Of a stretch of DNA of 64,000 bases, positions 62,712 through 64,000 are shown in pieces. The position numbers and the translations under genes were made by a program. The stretch covers positions 62,001 through 126,000 of the forward strand of contig NZ_JAKGBI010000003.1 in NCBI RefSeq assembly GCF_021530565.1, written 5' to 3'. Position 1 is the stretch's first letter. The number at the start of each line of letters is the position of its first letter. The notes beneath the pieces were generated by a model. It was not told the DNA's origin and made no database searches. It worked only from the letters and a program-made list of their open reading frames with translations. This stretch comes from Pseudoalteromonas sp. SMS1 (GTDB taxonomy: Bacteria > Pseudomonadota > Gammaproteobacteria > Enterobacterales > Alteromonadaceae).

Positions 62712-63629
62712 ATGAACAATGATTTGAATCAGATTCGCATTTTTTGCAAAGTGGCCCAACTGCAGAGTTTTACACAAGCTGCTATTGCACTGGACGTTGA
62801 AAAGTCGACGGTGAGCAATAAAGTCAGTCAGTTAGAGTCCCGCTTAGGTGTCAAACTGTTACATCGAACGACTCGCTCGGTAAAGCTAACTGAAGAAGGC
62901 GCGCAGTATCTACACTTTTGTGAGCAGGCAATGTCTCAACTTGAGCAAGGGGAAGCCTTGCTGAGTGATATGCGTCAACAGGCCTCTGGCCATTTACGCG
63001 TTGCTGTGCCGCAGAATTTTGCTGACTTTATGGCGGCTACGATCGTGATACCATTTTTACAGGCTTATCCGCAGGTCACGTTAGAAGTTCAGCAAGGCAC
63101 ACAAAATGTCGATCTAATCAAGGAAGGGTTTGATGTGGCGATTAGAGCGAGTTTCAATGATATTGAAGATTCTAGCCTAATTTATCGTAAAATATATCAA
63201 TCGCAACGGGTTTTCGTCGCTTCGTCTAATTACACCGCAAAGTATGGTGTCGCAAGCACCATTGAACAACTCCGTTCGCAGCCTTATATTGCGAGCTTTG
63301 CCGGTGAACGCAGTGATGCGTCCTTTAATCAAGTATATGCGCAAGGTAAGTGGCATACTCTCAATGCACGCTTGACTGTCAATTCTACTGCCGCCGTGCT
63401 AAGTGCTGTTGAAGCGGGGTTAGGTTTCGCCATTATGCCTATTGGCATGGTACGAGATAAAATTGCAAGCGGTGAATTTGTCAAAGTTGCTGCTGATATC
63501 ACCTTGACAGACTCCGTCATTTTTTTAGTGTATCCGTGCAGGCTTGGACAACCTGCAAAGCTTAAAGTATTTATCGACACTCTGGTGCGTTGGGGAGAGC
63601 GTATGATGCAGTCGAATAAGGCAAGGTAG
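62712..63629 (+). CDS. LysR-family transcriptional regulator
   Basis: 305 aa from the ATG at 62712 (MNNDLNQIRIF). Standard LysR winged helix (FTQAAIALDVEKSTVSNKVSQL and RLGVKLLHRTTRSVKLT) and effector domain (FVASSNYTAKYG, GLGFAIMPIGMV). It belongs to the group of 'ArgP/AaeR-like' aromatic-carboxylate-type LysRs common in Alteromonadales. It is divergent from cytochrome b561 across about 100 bp, with AT-rich dyad sequence, and is likely its regulator. Alternative start TTG at 62700 was not used. Confidence 0.86.
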   Translation: MNNDLNQIRIFCKVAQLQSFTQAAIALDVEKSTVSNKVSQLESRLGVKLLHRTTRSVKLTEEGAQYLHFCEQAMSQLEQGEALLSDMRQQASGHLRVAVPQNFADFMAATIVIPFLQAYPQVTLEVQQGTQNVDLIKEGFDVAIRASFNDIEDSSLIYRKIYQSQRVFVASSNYTAKYGVASTIEQLRSQPYIASFAGERSDASFNQVYAQGKWHTLNARLTVNSTAAVLSAVEAGLGFAIMPIGMVRDKIASGEFVKVAADITLTDSVIFLVYPCRLGQPAKLKVFIDTLVRWGERMMQSNKAR

Positions 63630-63704
63630 GCTGTCTTTAATTGCATTTGAGTCAAGCTGACAAAAGGAGGTATGCCAGTGCTAAACATTGTGGCTACATT
63701 AAAG

Positions 63705-63734
63705 GCCCCGCCAGTGATGTCGCGCTGGCGGGGC
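63705..63734. terminator. Bidirectional terminator
   Basis: GCCCCGCCAG and CTGGCGGGGC form a strong GC stem with a 10-base loop between convergent genes; the T-tracts are weak. Confidence 0.75.
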
Positions 63735-63782
63735 TTGGTGCTAAATTAAAATGACCTTATTCTATGCTCCGTGTCGTTCAAG

Positions 63783-64000
63783 TCAGATTCTGAAGTCCCA
63801 ACTTATGCCTAGATGCATACCGACGACTTCTTTGAAGATTTGAATAAGTGCGTGATCCATAAACTGGTATTCATCGGGTACATCAAGTACTCGAATGTCT
63901 TTGTGTGTTGTTACGCGAGTAAATTGACTTTTTAATCGACGCTTGTGCTTTTCTTCCATGACAAAAATAATCTCAGCCCATTGAATATCATGTACTTTCA
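63783..64000 (-). CDS. Low-molecular-weight protein-phosphatase-like (partial)
   Basis: The last 72 residues of a gene that runs off the right edge (5' part missing). The visible part reads VHDIQWAEIIFVMEEKHKRRL, then RVLDVPDEYQFMDHALIQIF, ending in GMHLGISWDFRI. The IFVMEEKHKRRL and LDVPDEYxFMD blocks match the C-terminal half of small LMW-PTP-like proteins in which the phosphatase site would be in the missing N-terminus. Whether it is active cannot be judged. Confidence 0.65.
   Translation of the reverse strand, partial: KVHDIQWAEIIFVMEEKHKRRLKSQFTRVTTHKDIRVLDVPDEYQFMDHALIQIFKEVVGMHLGISWDFRI

Overview
The window looks like chromosome of a marine gammaproteobacterium of the Alteromonadales, most likely Pseudoalteromonas or a close relative. 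This is inferred from gene content (rapA, rluA, ygfB-pepP-ubiH-ubiI, 6S RNA, gcvTHP, a DUF3192 lipoprotein, tcyP) and from how the recognisable proteins read. No rRNA, tRNA, CRISPR array or prophage was seen.

Layout. 1-32.7 kb is mostly core: the end of gspB, an HD-GYP protein, an M20 amidohydrolase and rluA. Next come a DeoR regulator divergent from a HAD phosphatase/SemiSWEET pair, then rapA, a PIN-PhoH protein and a hybrid sensor kinase with a partner response regulator whose GGDEF motif is degenerate. A D-2-hydroxyacid dehydrogenase precedes a ZntR-like regulator and metal-efflux permease controlled by a near-ideal MerR-type promoter. 6S RNA lies on the minus strand, followed by ygfB-pepP-ubiH-ubiI and the glycine cleavage genes. 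A shortened GcvT-like gene precedes gcvT, and an internal terminator separates gcvTH from gcvP.

32.7-52 kb is an accessory zone. It is crowded with copies of a short repeat (core GGGGTCAGAGTCATTGATCC, both orientations, often paired head to head) that I saw nowhere else in the window. Inside it sits one REP-associated tyrosine transposase (RAYT) gene, itself bracketed by inverted copies. The cargo includes an aerolysin/ETX-MTX2-like pore-forming protein, a thioesterase, a desaturase, a solute-binding protein, and a small four-cysteine protein. It also includes a probable double-glycine-leader peptide, a decayed ppiC beside an intact ppiC, an unrecognised 550-aa protein, a choloylglycine-hydrolase-like enzyme, an ABC exporter, speD-speE and a kexin-like S8 protease. 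Three of the repeat clusters have also expanded as 90-200 bp tandem duplications.

52-64 kb returns to a mixed background: a serine beta-lactamase-fold hydrolase, an NHL-repeat protein with a small protein and a Cache chemoreceptor, the cystine transporter TcyP, a DUF3859 protein, cytochrome b561 with a LysR regulator, and a truncated low-molecular-weight phosphatase-like gene at the right edge.

Best leads for something undescribed: the RAYT/REP zone and its cargo, the 49-aa candidate peptide precursor, the pore-forming toxin-like protein, the phosphatase-SemiSWEET pair, and the shortened GcvT paralogue. All assignments come from reading the sequence; no database search was run.
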